Source: JALXCH01 sp964495805
Lineage (GTDB): Bacteria; Calditrichota; Calditrichia; RBG-13-44-9
NCBI GenBank assembly: GCA_964495805.1
Contig: CAZBWV010000062.1
Location: 1-27,417 of the forward strand
DNA: 27,417 nucleotides
Direction: 5' to 3'
Program-made: the position numbers and the translations under genes
The notes under the pieces: model-generated
The model's database searches: none
Told to the model about the DNA's origin: nothing
What the model saw: only the letters and a program-made list of their open reading frames with translations
Shown: piece after piece, positions 16,550 through 24,797 of the stretch
Layout of the letters: each line of letters opens with the position of its first letter
How positions within the stretch are numbered: the stretch's first letter is position 1

Positions 16550-17518
16550 CTAAATCAGATTATATGTTACCTGGAGCGCATGCTGTGGAAACTGGCCAAT
16601 AGCAGTTTCATCCGAAAGCACAATACCCGATACGCCTTGTTTCCGAATATAGTGAAAATGAACAACTTCACTGCGCGTTGGTTGGGGATAATTAGTCATG
16701 TGTTGAAATACCTGTCCGGCAATAAAAACGGGTTTTTGTTGTTGCCTGGCAATCTGAATGGTTTTCTCCTGCCAGGGTCCCAACTCCTTCCACGGGAGGA
16801 ATTCTCCCAGATCGCCCCGGCAGTACCAGACTTCGTCTGCCACGCTTATAATGGAAGACAACCGTTGAAGTGCTTCGGGCCGTTCTATCTTGGCAATAAA
16901 TTTGGGTGAATATTCGATTTTCTCACAAAACTCCCGTAAGGTATTCATCTCTTCGGCCGATTGGATGAAGGAAAGAGCCAGGTGAGTTATTCCGGATTTT
17001 GCGGCAATTTGTATCTGTACTTTTTGATTGTATGGAATATTGCGTTGGAAAAAAGAAAGGCCCCGAAAATAAATACCTGCTCGGCTTCTTAGAGTGCCAC
17101 CTTGAATAACCTCCGCCGTGGCCTCATGAGGCGACCATTGCACAATTCGTAATCGAATCGTGCCATCCTGTAACAATACCTCTAATGAAGAACGTAATTG
17201 AGCAAAAACCTCCCCGGGTAAATGGAGTACAGCTTCAGAACCGCTATCCCTGGAAGCAAGTGTAATCATCTGGTGCTCCCGAAGCATCAGCGGTTGTGCT
17301 AACTCCCCAATCCGAATTTTACTCCCCTGTAAATCCAGATAAAATTGGATGGATTTTCCCGGAAGTGTTCTTTTGACAAATTTTATATATTCATATAATG
17401 TTGTTTCGTTCAGGTGTGAACCGTTTAACCGAAAGTATAATTGGTGATACTTGTCGCAAAGTTCCAGAAATTCTGTGTTTAAACTGGCTGGTCCTAATGT
17501 GCTTATAATTTGAAACAA
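16550..17518 (-). CDS. Short pyruvate kinase-like protein lacking the C-terminal domain
   Basis: This 322-residue protein aligns by motif with the catalytic part of pyruvate kinase (normally about 470 residues) and stops after the barrel, with no C-terminal domain. Recognisable counterparts are ISTLGPAS, RLNGSHL (for RLNFSHG), DLQGSKIRIG (for DTKGPEIRTG), VLLQDGTI, LSFIQSAEE, KIERPEAL, CRGDLGEFLPWKEL (for ARGDLGVEVP), AGQVFQHMTNYPQPTRSEV (for ATQMLESMI..PRPTRAE) and IVLSDETAIGQFP. The Arg, Asn, Lys, Glu and Asp positions of the active site look kept. The Thr of DTKG and the Thr of ATQM are changed to Leu and Gly. It may be a weak kinase, another phosphotransfer enzyme or a regulator. The start is TTG 17518, two codons after an in-frame stop. 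A perfect TATAAT lies about 26 nt upstream. Confidence 0.85.
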   Translation of the reverse strand: MFQIISTLGPASLNTEFLELCDKYHQLYFRLNGSHLNETTLYEYIKFVKRTLPGKSIQFYLDLQGSKIRIGELAQPLMLREHQMITLASRDSGSEAVLHLPGEVFAQLRSSLEVLLQDGTIRLRIVQWSPHEATAEVIQGGTLRSRAGIYFRGLSFFQRNIPYNQKVQIQIAAKSGITHLALSFIQSAEEMNTLREFCEKIEYSPKFIAKIERPEALQRLSSIISVADEVWYCRGDLGEFLPWKELGPWQEKTIQIARQQQKPVFIAGQVFQHMTNYPQPTRSEVVHFHYIRKQGVSGIVLSDETAIGQFPQHALQVTYNLI

Positions 17519-17543
17519 CCGAATTTATCCTCTACGTAAAGGT

Positions 17544-17549
17544 ATTATA
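17544..17549 (-). promoter_or_regulatory. Candidate -10 element for the pyruvate kinase-like gene
   Basis: TATAAT on the - strand, 26 nt before the TTG start, with TTTGCT about 20 nt further upstream as a poor -35. The divergent region 17519-17662 separates this gene from the glycosyltransferase at 17663 and likely holds both promoters. Confidence 0.4.
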
Positions 17550-17662
17550 TTACCAACTTGGTCTAATTTAGCAAATTTTTTACCTCAAGACAACACCTAT
17601 ACAAAAAAGTTTAAAATAATGCAGTGGTTGCAGATTTTACGATAGAACTTTACATTTGAGAC

Positions 17663-18745
17663 ATGATGAAGCGGTTAATGAAAAAGCTGGAATTTTGGGG
17701 AAAGCGGTTTCTGGAGAATTTGATCGGTTTGTTCTTATCGTCAAATCAAATTGGTTTGCCCCCGGAGCAAATCCATCGAGTTCTGGTTTATCGTCTGGAT
17801 CAGCGGATTGGCAACGGTATTCTGCTGCTTCCTTTGCTGAATGCCATTCGGCGTACCCGTCCCGATATTGAACTGCATCTGTTTATCCATCAGCCGGTGG
17901 CGGAATTGTACCGGGAGTTTGCTCCGGATTTGGTGCACCACCTCTGGCCCTACCGTCAGCGTTATTTGCTGAGTTTGCCCTGGCGACTGGTGCAGTTGCT
18001 CTTCCGGTTACGTCGTCAGCGTTACGATCTGATCATCAGCAGTCATAATCCGGATAGTTTTTCCCTTTCCCAGGCACTGATGGGCCGCTTTCTGAAACCC
18101 CGGGCACTGGTCGGTTTTCGGTGGAAAAACAGCGAGAAATTTTACCATATTGCGATTCCCTCTTCCGCTGAGAAACATTACGCGGCGGCTCAACTGGATT
18201 TATGGCGCCATTTTTATCCCCAAGCGCCATTGGAATGGGGGGGATTCCATGTACCGGAGCAAACCATCCGGGAAGCCTTCGCTCAGTGGGGGATATCCCT
18301 TCCGCACAAATCGGCTTTGCTCTGGTTGGGAGCAACGGGAGATAAAGTGTTACCCATTTCGCTGATAAGCTTTCTGTATGAACAGATCCGCAAACAAACC
18401 GGTCTGGAGGTCATTCCTGCACTGGGTCCTGCGGATGAAGCCATTTACCAGCAACTTCCTGATGGATTACGGGAGAAAACGCTGGTGTGGTCTCGTCCCC
18501 TTCGGGAAACTGCCATTTTCTTTGCTCTTTTCTCTCTGTTTATTTCCGCAGACACCGGTCCCATGCATCTGGCAGTGGCATTGGGACTCTCCACACTGAC
18601 CATCTTTCGCCATTCCAATCCCGTGCAGTACGGGTATCAGGAGCCGAATCGCCATATTTCCCTGATGTATCGGGGAAGAGCAGCTGACCGGGAAGCAATT
18701 GTACAGGCGTTAAGTCAATTGGGGAATGCGTTAAATGCTCATTGA
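17663..18745 (+). CDS. Glycosyltransferase family 9 (heptosyltransferase-like) protein 1
   Basis: A GT-B fold protein of 360 residues in the GT9 family, which adds heptose or related sugars to lipopolysaccharide core. The C-terminal donor-site block FISADTGPMHLAVALGLSTLTIF (about 293-315) is clear. The N-terminal acceptor-side motif is unusual: where GT9 enzymes normally have a GD..LTTP-like loop after the first strand, this one reads RVLVYRLDQRIGNGILLLPLLNAIR. The substrate may therefore differ from ADP-heptose. Its end overlaps the next GT9 gene by 11 nt, so the two form one operon and probably act in the same glycan pathway at the inner face of the inner membrane. The start is ATG 17663, with ATG 17666 equally possible; the ribosome binding site is weak. 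Confidence 0.85.
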   Translation: MMKRLMKKLEFWGKRFLENLIGLFLSSNQIGLPPEQIHRVLVYRLDQRIGNGILLLPLLNAIRRTRPDIELHLFIHQPVAELYREFAPDLVHHLWPYRQRYLLSLPWRLVQLLFRLRRQRYDLIISSHNPDSFSLSQALMGRFLKPRALVGFRWKNSEKFYHIAIPSSAEKHYAAAQLDLWRHFYPQAPLEWGGFHVPEQTIREAFAQWGISLPHKSALLWLGATGDKVLPISLISFLYEQIRKQTGLEVIPALGPADEAIYQQLPDGLREKTLVWSRPLRETAIFFALFSLFISADTGPMHLAVALGLSTLTIFRHSNPVQYGYQEPNRHISLMYRGRAADREAIVQALSQLGNALNAH

Positions 18746-19784
18746 TCAAAAAGCGATCGGAAAAATTCTGGTAATTCAGCTGCGCGCCATAGGTGATGTG
18801 GTGTTGACCACGGCCGTGTTACCGGTGCTGCGTCATCATTTTCCCGAAGCGCGCATCGATTTTCTTACCTCTTCTTTGATGGCTCCTCTACTGGATGGCC
18901 TGCCTGAACTGAACACGGTGCTCCCGGTAAATTCCCCTGAAGGGGTATCCACCGTTCCCCGATTGTTCCCCCGGTTGCGGCGACAGCACTACGATCTGGT
19001 GATTGATTATCAAGGAACACCGGGAACAGCTTATCTCACATACCTTTCCGGAGCCAGGTACCGTCTGGGCTGGAAGATGAAGCGTCGCCAGTGGGCGTAC
19101 AATCTGATTTCGGATGCCAATCAACGGCGGGAGTATGTTGCCATCCAGAAATGCCGGGCGCTGGAGGTGCTGGGAATCCGTGAAGTAAATAGCACGACCC
19201 GAATTGTGGTGAATCCCGCCGACCTGAAACGAGTGCAACACGATTTGCGTCAGATGGGTGTTCCGGAAAATACGTTTCTGATGAACATGACCCCCAAAGG
19301 AAAACGCCAGGCGCGCCAGTGGATTCCCGAACGTTTTGCTCGACTGAGCGATATGCTCAGAGAAAAGTATGGCATCACCGTGTTGTACAATTGGGCAAGG
19401 GGAGAAAGGGAATGGGTGGAGCGGGTAGCGCAACTTTCTCAAACACCCGTGTATGTATTACCGGGATGGCCGCTACAGGTGTTTGCTGCTTACCTTTCGC
19501 TGGTGCAATTTCATTTTTCTTACGATAACGGGCCCAAGCATCTGGCAGTAGCGGTGGGAACTCCCACACTCAGCCTGTTTGCCACCGATCCCCCGGAGCT
19601 GTGGACACCCCCGGATAATCCTAACCATGCGGTGCTGGTACCGGAAGTCTCCTGTCGGTTCTGCGGTTTACGCCAGTGCGCTTCGATGGTTTGCATGGAG
19701 GAAATCACACCGGAGATGGTGATGAGTGCCATGGAAGCCATGCCTGCATTTCGACAGAACCTGTCGCGTTTCGCGGAAAAATAA
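18735..19784 (+). CDS. Glycosyltransferase family 9 (heptosyltransferase-like) protein 2
   Basis: This 349-residue GT9 protein has the standard opening KILVIQLRAIGDVVLTTAVLPVLR (about 10-33), YDLVIDYQG near 96, and a donor-binding block YDNGPKHLAVAVGTPTLSLF near 263-282. The C-terminal cysteine pattern C..CG...C....C in CRFCGLRQCASMVC matches heptosyltransferase-type proteins. It should transfer a sugar to a lipid-linked core or similar acceptor on the cytoplasmic face. The gene starts inside the end of the first GT9 gene, indicating coupled translation. The sugar and acceptor cannot be named from sequence alone, and no other lipopolysaccharide gene is in the window. Confidence 0.9.
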   Translation: MLIDQKAIGKILVIQLRAIGDVVLTTAVLPVLRHHFPEARIDFLTSSLMAPLLDGLPELNTVLPVNSPEGVSTVPRLFPRLRRQHYDLVIDYQGTPGTAYLTYLSGARYRLGWKMKRRQWAYNLISDANQRREYVAIQKCRALEVLGIREVNSTTRIVVNPADLKRVQHDLRQMGVPENTFLMNMTPKGKRQARQWIPERFARLSDMLREKYGITVLYNWARGEREWVERVAQLSQTPVYVLPGWPLQVFAAYLSLVQFHFSYDNGPKHLAVAVGTPTLSLFATDPPELWTPPDNPNHAVLVPEVSCRFCGLRQCASMVCMEEITPEMVMSAMEAMPAFRQNLSRFAEK

Positions 19785-19978
19785 ATTTCTCTGCAATTGT
19801 TCGGAGGAATGTGTATATTTTAATTTGTCCGATACAAAAAAGGAGTGAACTGGAACCGGTTCCTCCGTTGAAAATTGAAAAAACAGGTTTTTTGTGTAAA
19901 ACTTCTGCAGAAAGGAAAAACCGGTGAACAATTCTCCGGAAGCGCAGGAAATTTTGGAATCATTGAGTGAGAACAGGT

Positions 19979-20938
19979 ATGAAAGAGACAGTGACAGTGG
20001 AAAGTATTGTTCGAGGAATTGAACAGGGCGATCGTCGCATGCTGGCACGCGCCATTAGTTTTACCGAAGATGAACACCCGATTGCGGAGGAGATTGCCCG
20101 AAAAATTTACCAGCAGGTGGGCCATGCTTATCGCATTGGCATTACCGGCCCTCCCGGTGCGGGAAAAAGTACGCTAACTTCCGGAATTGCCCGGGAACTG
20201 CGCAAACAAAATCGCACCGTCGGTATTGTGGCTGTGGATCCGACCAGTCCCTTTAGTGGTGGTGCGGTATTGGGAGACCGGATTCGCATGAGCGAGCTAA
20301 CTACCGATCCGGGTGTTTTCATCCGCAGCATGGCCACACGGGGGAGTCTGGGCGGACTGGCTAAAACCGCTCAGGAGGTGGCAGACCTGATGGATGCTGC
20401 AGGGATGGATTATGTTATTTTCGAAACCGTTGGAGTGGGGCAGGGCGAATTGGACGTGGCTCGTGCCACCGATACGACCATTGTGGTCCTGGTTCCCGAA
20501 TCCGGCGACAGCATTCAGGCGATGAAAGCAGGTCTCATGGAAATTGCCGATATCTTTGTTATTAACAAGGCCGACCGTGAAGGCGCTACCAAAATGAAAA
20601 TCGAGCTGGAGATGATGCTGAAACTGCGCAGTACCCATACACGGATTAACTGGTTGCCTCCCATTCTGGAAACGGTGGCCAATCGCGGTATTGGAGTGGA
20701 TAAGTTAGTGGAAACAGTTTCGCGGCACCGCACTTTTTTACTGGAACAGGGGGAGCTGGAACAAAAACGCTCCCTGCGCCTGCAGGAAAAAGTGCGTCAG
20801 CTGATTCAGAGTGAGTTGAGTAAAAATTTCTGGAATCCACGGCGCAAAGAGCTGTTCCAGGCAAAAATAAAAAGTGTTCTGGAACACCGGCTTTCACCAT
20901 ACCAGCTGGTGGAAGAACTGTTTGGAATTGAAGAGTAA
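19979..20938 (+). CDS. meaB: Methylmalonyl-CoA mutase-associated GTPase MeaB (ArgK family)
   Basis: MeaB is a G3E P-loop GTPase that protects and loads adenosylcobalamin on methylmalonyl-CoA mutase. Walker A is GPPGAGKST (57-65), followed by VAVDPTSPFSGGAVLGDRIRM (about 85-105), the switch ETVGVGQGE (149-157) and the guanine motif NKAD. The family-specific region GDRRMLARAIS lies near the N-terminus. The length of 319 residues fits the family. Start choice is ATG 19979; an in-frame GTG at 19967 directly after a stop is the only alternative. No mutase subunit or cobalamin gene is in the window, so the partner must be elsewhere. The GT4 gene follows 57 nt later. Confidence 0.93.
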   Translation: MKETVTVESIVRGIEQGDRRMLARAISFTEDEHPIAEEIARKIYQQVGHAYRIGITGPPGAGKSTLTSGIARELRKQNRTVGIVAVDPTSPFSGGAVLGDRIRMSELTTDPGVFIRSMATRGSLGGLAKTAQEVADLMDAAGMDYVIFETVGVGQGELDVARATDTTIVVLVPESGDSIQAMKAGLMEIADIFVINKADREGATKMKIELEMMLKLRSTHTRINWLPPILETVANRGIGVDKLVETVSRHRTFLLEQGELEQKRSLRLQEKVRQLIQSELSKNFWNPRRKELFQAKIKSVLEHRLSPYQLVEELFGIEE

Positions 20939-20995
20939 CGGCAGGGAAAAACCTGTCTTCAGAATATGCCGCACCAGGAAGATGGAGGAACGGTC

Positions 20996-22273
20996 ATGTT
21001 GATGCAACCCTACAATCATATTCAAAACATTGGATTTGTCTCCACACGAATTGCCGGAACGGATGGCGTTTCGCTGGAAATTCAAAAATGGGACGATGTA
21101 CTGACCCGGAACGGTTACCGGTGTTACTACTTTGCCGGTTTGCTGGACAGACCGGAAGAACGAAGTTTTCTGCAGGAGGAAGCATTCTTTGAGCATCCGT
21201 TAATTCAGGAAATCAATTCGGACTTGTTTGGCAAGCGCACCCGGCGGATCGAAACCACCCGGAAAATTCAGCAGGTGAAGGACAGACTGAAGGAAGCGCT
21301 GTATCGGTTTAAAGAAAAATTCGAGCTGGATTTAATCATTCCGGAAAATGCGCTGGCCATTCCCATGAACATCCCTCTGGGGCTGGCCATTACCGAATTT
21401 ATTGCCGAAACGGGTATTCCCACCATTGCGCATCATCATGACTTTACCTGGGAGCGGAGCCGATTTCTGATTAATTCCTGCCGGGATTACTTGAACGCTG
21501 CGTTCCCGCCGCATTTACCCAGTATCGAGCATGTGGTCATCAATACGCTGGCTTCCGAGGAGCTAAGTTACCGGCGGGGTATCTCCAATCATGTGATTCC
21601 CAACGTGCTGAACTATGCGCAGGAACCCCCGGAACCGGACCATTACTGCGATGATTTACGCGAGAAAGTGGGATTGGCAGAAGACGATCCGTTTATTCTG
21701 CAACCCACCCGGGTGGTGCCGCGCAAGTGGATTGAGCGCTCCATCGAAATTGTCCATCGTCTGGAACTGCGAAATCCCCGGTTGATTATTTCACATGCTA
21801 CCGGCGACGAAGGGGACGATTATTATGAACGCATTCTTGATTATGCCCGTCATCTGGGAGTCGAGATCGTACCGGTGGATCATCTGATTGCTCCCACCCG
21901 CGGAATCAACGAAAAAGGGGAAAAGCTCTACACCATTGCCGATATGTACAACTGTGCCGATCTGGTGACCTATCCCAGCGGTTACGAAGGGTTTGGCAAC
22001 GCTTTTCTGGAAGCCATTTACTACCGCAAACCCATTGTGGTCAATCGCTATTCCATTTACATTGCCGATATTGAACCGAAAGGATTTGATGTCATTGTCA
22101 TGAACGGATTTGTTTCCGCTTCGGTAACCGAGCAAATTAAAGAAGTGTTAGGCAATCCGGAGCGGCGACAGCGAATGGTGGAATGGAATTACCAGCAGGC
22201 GCGCAAATTTTTCTCCTACGAAGTGTTAGAAAAACGCTTGCTTCATCTCATTGACAAATTTACCACGGTTTAG
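20996..22273 (+). CDS. Glycosyltransferase family 4 protein 1
   Basis: A retaining GT-B glycosyltransferase of 425 residues. The N-terminal acceptor domain begins IGFVSTRIAGTDGVSLEIQKW, where GTDGVSLE is the usual glycine-rich loop. The donor domain contains PTRVVPRKWIERSIEIV and the E-x7-E signature in EGFGNAFLE. ATG 20996 is chosen because GGAGG lies seven bases upstream; an in-frame ATG at 20966 lacks such a signal. The gene is followed after 8 nt by a second GT4 gene, so the two enzymes likely work in succession on one product, for instance an envelope glycan or a small glycoside. Substrates are unknown. Confidence 0.88.
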   Translation: MLMQPYNHIQNIGFVSTRIAGTDGVSLEIQKWDDVLTRNGYRCYYFAGLLDRPEERSFLQEEAFFEHPLIQEINSDLFGKRTRRIETTRKIQQVKDRLKEALYRFKEKFELDLIIPENALAIPMNIPLGLAITEFIAETGIPTIAHHHDFTWERSRFLINSCRDYLNAAFPPHLPSIEHVVINTLASEELSYRRGISNHVIPNVLNYAQEPPEPDHYCDDLREKVGLAEDDPFILQPTRVVPRKWIERSIEIVHRLELRNPRLIISHATGDEGDDYYERILDYARHLGVEIVPVDHLIAPTRGINEKGEKLYTIADMYNCADLVTYPSGYEGFGNAFLEAIYYRKPIVVNRYSIYIADIEPKGFDVIVMNGFVSASVTEQIKEVLGNPERRQRMVEWNYQQARKFFSYEVLEKRLLHLIDKFTTV

Positions 22274-22281
22274 GAGGCTCC

Positions 22282-23523
22282 ATGAGTCGGGAAAACATTG
22301 CCCTGTTGCACTATTCCTGTCCGCCCGTGGTGGGTGGTGTGGAGGAGGTCGTTCGTCAGCAGGCTTCCCTGTTTTTTCGTAACCATCATCTGGTAAAAAT
22401 CATTGCCGGTACCGGTGGTCAATTCGATAATCGTTTCGAGATTGAATTAAATCCCCTTCTGGGTTCTCGCTACCGCGAAATTATGCATCTCCATTCCCGT
22501 CTGGAGGAAAAACAGGAACAGTTCTTTCACTACGTGGAACGGATTCATCAGTATCTGGAACAGGCGCTGGTAGATTTTGACCTGCTGATTGCCCATAACG
22601 TCCTGACCATGCACTACAATTTACCGCTTACCTATGCATTGCATCGTCTGGCAGATTCTGGAAAAATTCCGGTAATTAGCTGGAACCACGATTCCCCGTA
22701 TTTTTACCAGAATTATCCGAAGTTTCTGGATGGGGAGATGTGGCAGATTCTGCGACGGTTTAATCCGAATATTCATTACATTGCAATTTCCGAAAGTCGT
22801 AAGCAGCAGTTTCGGGAGTTGTACGGGCAGCACGCCTCCCTACAGGTTATTCCCAACGGAATAGACCCTATCCGGTTTTTCCGGCTGGACAACACCACAG
22901 TACGGGTGATTCAGGAGAGTCGTCTGTTCGAAGCCGAGTTGTTGCTGGTGCAGCCTTCCCGTCTGCATCCACGCAAGAACATTGAACTTTCCATCCGGGT
23001 GATTCGAGCTTTGCAGGATCGGGGAGTAGCTGCCCGATTGCTGTTAACCGGCGCCTACGATCCCCACGAAGCCAAAACGGTGGATTACTATCGTCGCTTA
23101 AAACGGTTAGCCCGGGAATTGCGGGTGGAACAGGATATTCTTATCATGGCGGAATATTACTTCCGCAGCGGGGAAAAACTTAGCGCCGATCGCATCATTA
23201 TCCGCGATCTGTACCTGATTGCCGACCTGCTGTTTATGCCCAGCCTTCAAGAGGGATTCGGCATCCCCTTGTTAGAAGCCGGTATGATTAAGCTACCCAT
23301 TGTCTGTTCGGATATTGCTCCGTTTCAGGAGATCGGCGATGGAGATGTGGTGTACTTTGGCCTTTCCGATACTCCGGAGACCATCGCAAAAAAAATTATG
23401 GATTTTCTGAGAAATTTACCGCCCCATCGCATGTATCGGAATGTGATTCGGAATTACGTGTGGGATAACATATATCTTCGGGAATTGAAGCCGTTTATTG
23501 ACCAGGTAGCATCTTCCCGTTAA
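22282..23523 (+). CDS. Glycosyltransferase family 4 protein 2
   Basis: A second GT4 enzyme, 413 residues, with the N-terminal loop YSCPPVVGGVEEVVRQQ (about 11-27), the WNHDSPYFY segment in the middle, VIPNGIDPIRFF at the domain junction, QPSRLHPRKNIELSIRVI in the donor domain and the E-x7-E motif in EGFGIPLLE. The start ATG 22282 follows GGAGG and lies 8 nt after the first GT4 gene. The low similarity of the two proteins outside family motifs argues for different sugars or acceptors and not for a recent duplication. Activity and sugar are unknown. Confidence 0.9.
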   Translation: MSRENIALLHYSCPPVVGGVEEVVRQQASLFFRNHHLVKIIAGTGGQFDNRFEIELNPLLGSRYREIMHLHSRLEEKQEQFFHYVERIHQYLEQALVDFDLLIAHNVLTMHYNLPLTYALHRLADSGKIPVISWNHDSPYFYQNYPKFLDGEMWQILRRFNPNIHYIAISESRKQQFRELYGQHASLQVIPNGIDPIRFFRLDNTTVRVIQESRLFEAELLLVQPSRLHPRKNIELSIRVIRALQDRGVAARLLLTGAYDPHEAKTVDYYRRLKRLARELRVEQDILIMAEYYFRSGEKLSADRIIIRDLYLIADLLFMPSLQEGFGIPLLEAGMIKLPIVCSDIAPFQEIGDGDVVYFGLSDTPETIAKKIMDFLRNLPPHRMYRNVIRNYVWDNIYLRELKPFIDQVASSR

Positions 23524-23720
23524 GTTCGGAAAACCGCACCCATTGAGCTGTGCTTTTGGGGAAGGGGAGGAAAGTTTTGCCGTTTGGAGAAATAAGTTCT
23601 GAGTTTTTCGCTTACCACTTGCCCCTTCAAATTGTTGTCCGTCACTGTCTTCGGGAAACTTTATGGGTAATTTTTCGTTGTAGTAAGTCGATTATTGTAG
23701 AAAAAAAAGAAGGTTTTTGG

Positions 23721-24515
23721 ATGAGATTTCAGAAGATTTTATGGGGACTGGTTATTTTTCTGATCCTGGTAATGGGCGTGTACGGAAATATTTCCCACCA
23801 GAAGGCCAATGTGTTTGTGGAAGGTGAGGAATTGGTGTATAAAGTCAAATGGACGTTTATTCGGGTAGGAACCATTCGTCTGGTAAACGAAGGATTGGTG
23901 GAAACCCACGGAGGGAAGTATTATAAACTGAGAATATACATCGACTCTGCTCCTGGAATTCCCTTCATTACACTGCACGATATTTACGAGAGTTACGTGG
24001 ATACCAATGCGGTACCGGTGGCATTTTACGCCTGGGAGAAAAAAAGCGGATATGTGTTAAAAACCGATTATCTTTTTAATCATGATCAGAAACAGGTTCG
24101 GGTGGTGGTGAAAAAGATTTATCCCGACCGCATCGAACCGGTTTCGGATGACGTGCAACCCATGGATAAAACCTATCGGGATGTTCTGTCGCTGCTATTT
24201 TTTGCCCGAAAGTTGTCCGGAGAAAATATGCACAACGTGGCAGTTCCCACTTTTGTGCTAAACGGAAAAGAAAATTGCTATTTCAAAGATGTGGGTGAAG
24301 TCCAGCAGGTGAAATATAATGGGATGAAAAGTTCAGCATATTATGTTACCGGAAAAGTGCGTTTTATCGGAATTGCCGGGATTCGGGATGATTTTGAAGG
24401 ATGGTTCTCCCGGGATAGTCGTCGAATACCGTTAAAAGCAAAAATGAAAGCGTTTTTTGGATCGGTAACGCTGGAATTAGAGAGCGACCGGAATACTTTT
24501 TCGGCCAATGAATAA
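23721..24515 (+). CDS. DUF3108 domain periplasmic protein
   Basis: A 264-residue protein with a hydrophobic N-terminal segment (about 7-23) that should act as signal peptide or anchor, then a beta-rich domain beginning GEELVYKVKWTFIRVGTIRL, the pattern that opens DUF3108 proteins. TYRDVLSLLFFAR and GWFSRDSRRIPLKAKMKAFFGSVTLEL are other family-like stretches. DUF3108 members are exported proteins of unknown role, common in Gram-negative genomes. The start ATG 23721 has AGAAGG about seven bases upstream; the open frame extends back to 23550 but that part looks non-coding. It lies 197 nt after the GT4 genes, without a clear terminator in the gap, and before a strong terminator. Confidence 0.82.
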   Translation: MRFQKILWGLVIFLILVMGVYGNISHQKANVFVEGEELVYKVKWTFIRVGTIRLVNEGLVETHGGKYYKLRIYIDSAPGIPFITLHDIYESYVDTNAVPVAFYAWEKKSGYVLKTDYLFNHDQKQVRVVVKKIYPDRIEPVSDDVQPMDKTYRDVLSLLFFARKLSGENMHNVAVPTFVLNGKENCYFKDVGEVQQVKYNGMKSSAYYVTGKVRFIGIAGIRDDFEGWFSRDSRRIPLKAKMKAFFGSVTLELESDRNTFSANE

Positions 24516-24564
24516 TATGTTTAAAGCGGTTTAACGAATTTACTTCCCTTTAATTGTTGTGAGG

Positions 24565-24599
24565 AACCGGGTACCGGAGGTGGTTACTCGGTTTTTTTT
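24565..24599 (+). terminator. Rho-independent terminator
   Basis: The stem AACCGGGTACC (24565-24575) pairs with GGTTACTCGGTT (24582-24593), with one bulged T and one G-T pair, around a 6-nt loop. The stem ends in a run of eight T at 24592-24599. It closes the transcription unit that ends with the DUF3108 gene. Confidence 0.88.
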
Positions 24600-24620
24600 G
24601 TTAGATCTGGTCAAAACAGC

Positions 24621-24650
24621 AATGGCTCACCGGAGCTGAGAGGTGCCATT
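24621..24650. other. Imperfect hairpin in the gap before the histidine kinase
   Basis: AATGGC (24621-24626) pairs with GCCATT (24645-24650), and ACC pairs with GGT further in, with a two-base bulge and a 10-nt loop. It lies between the terminator and the TTGACA box at 24664. It could be an operator or a back-up terminator stem; there is no T-run behind it. The gap 24516-24797 holds no gene. Confidence 0.35.
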
Positions 24651-24663
24651 CTTCGCTTGTTTG

Positions 24664-24697
24664 TTGACATTCGGAGATGCGAGAGACCTTATTGGTA
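24664..24697 (+). promoter_or_regulatory. Candidate promoter for the kinase-receiver-PATAN operon
   Basis: TTGACA at 24664-24669 is followed by TTATTGGTATG at 24688-24698, similar to the TTGGTATG that follows TTGACA before the cytochrome gene. No normal TATAAT is seen at the expected spacing. The leader to ATG 24798 would be about 100 nt. Confidence 0.3.
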
Positions 24698-24797
24698 TGC
24701 ATCCGAAAGGGAAAGCGATTCCGGGATTCGGCAAAAATAGATAGATTTTTTATCGAAAATAATATATATTGCCGGACAACGGATTAGGTAAGCGCAC

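Noticed and set aside
19924..20022. Short 32-codon frame from GTG before and into meaB
   Set aside because: It has no known motif, overlaps the conserved start of meaB and is within the length expected by chance.
23550..23720. Longer DUF3108 frame starting at 23550
   Set aside because: The extra 57 residues are not like a signal peptide or known domain, and ATG 23721 has a good ribosome binding site and begins a hydrophobic N-terminus.
24621..24655. CTGAGAGGTGCC stretch reminiscent of a TPP riboswitch (CUGAGA element)
   Set aside because: The other conserved parts of the thi-box, including the ACCUGAUC and GCGUAGGGA-like segments, are absent, and the gene downstream is a histidine kinase with no link to thiamine.
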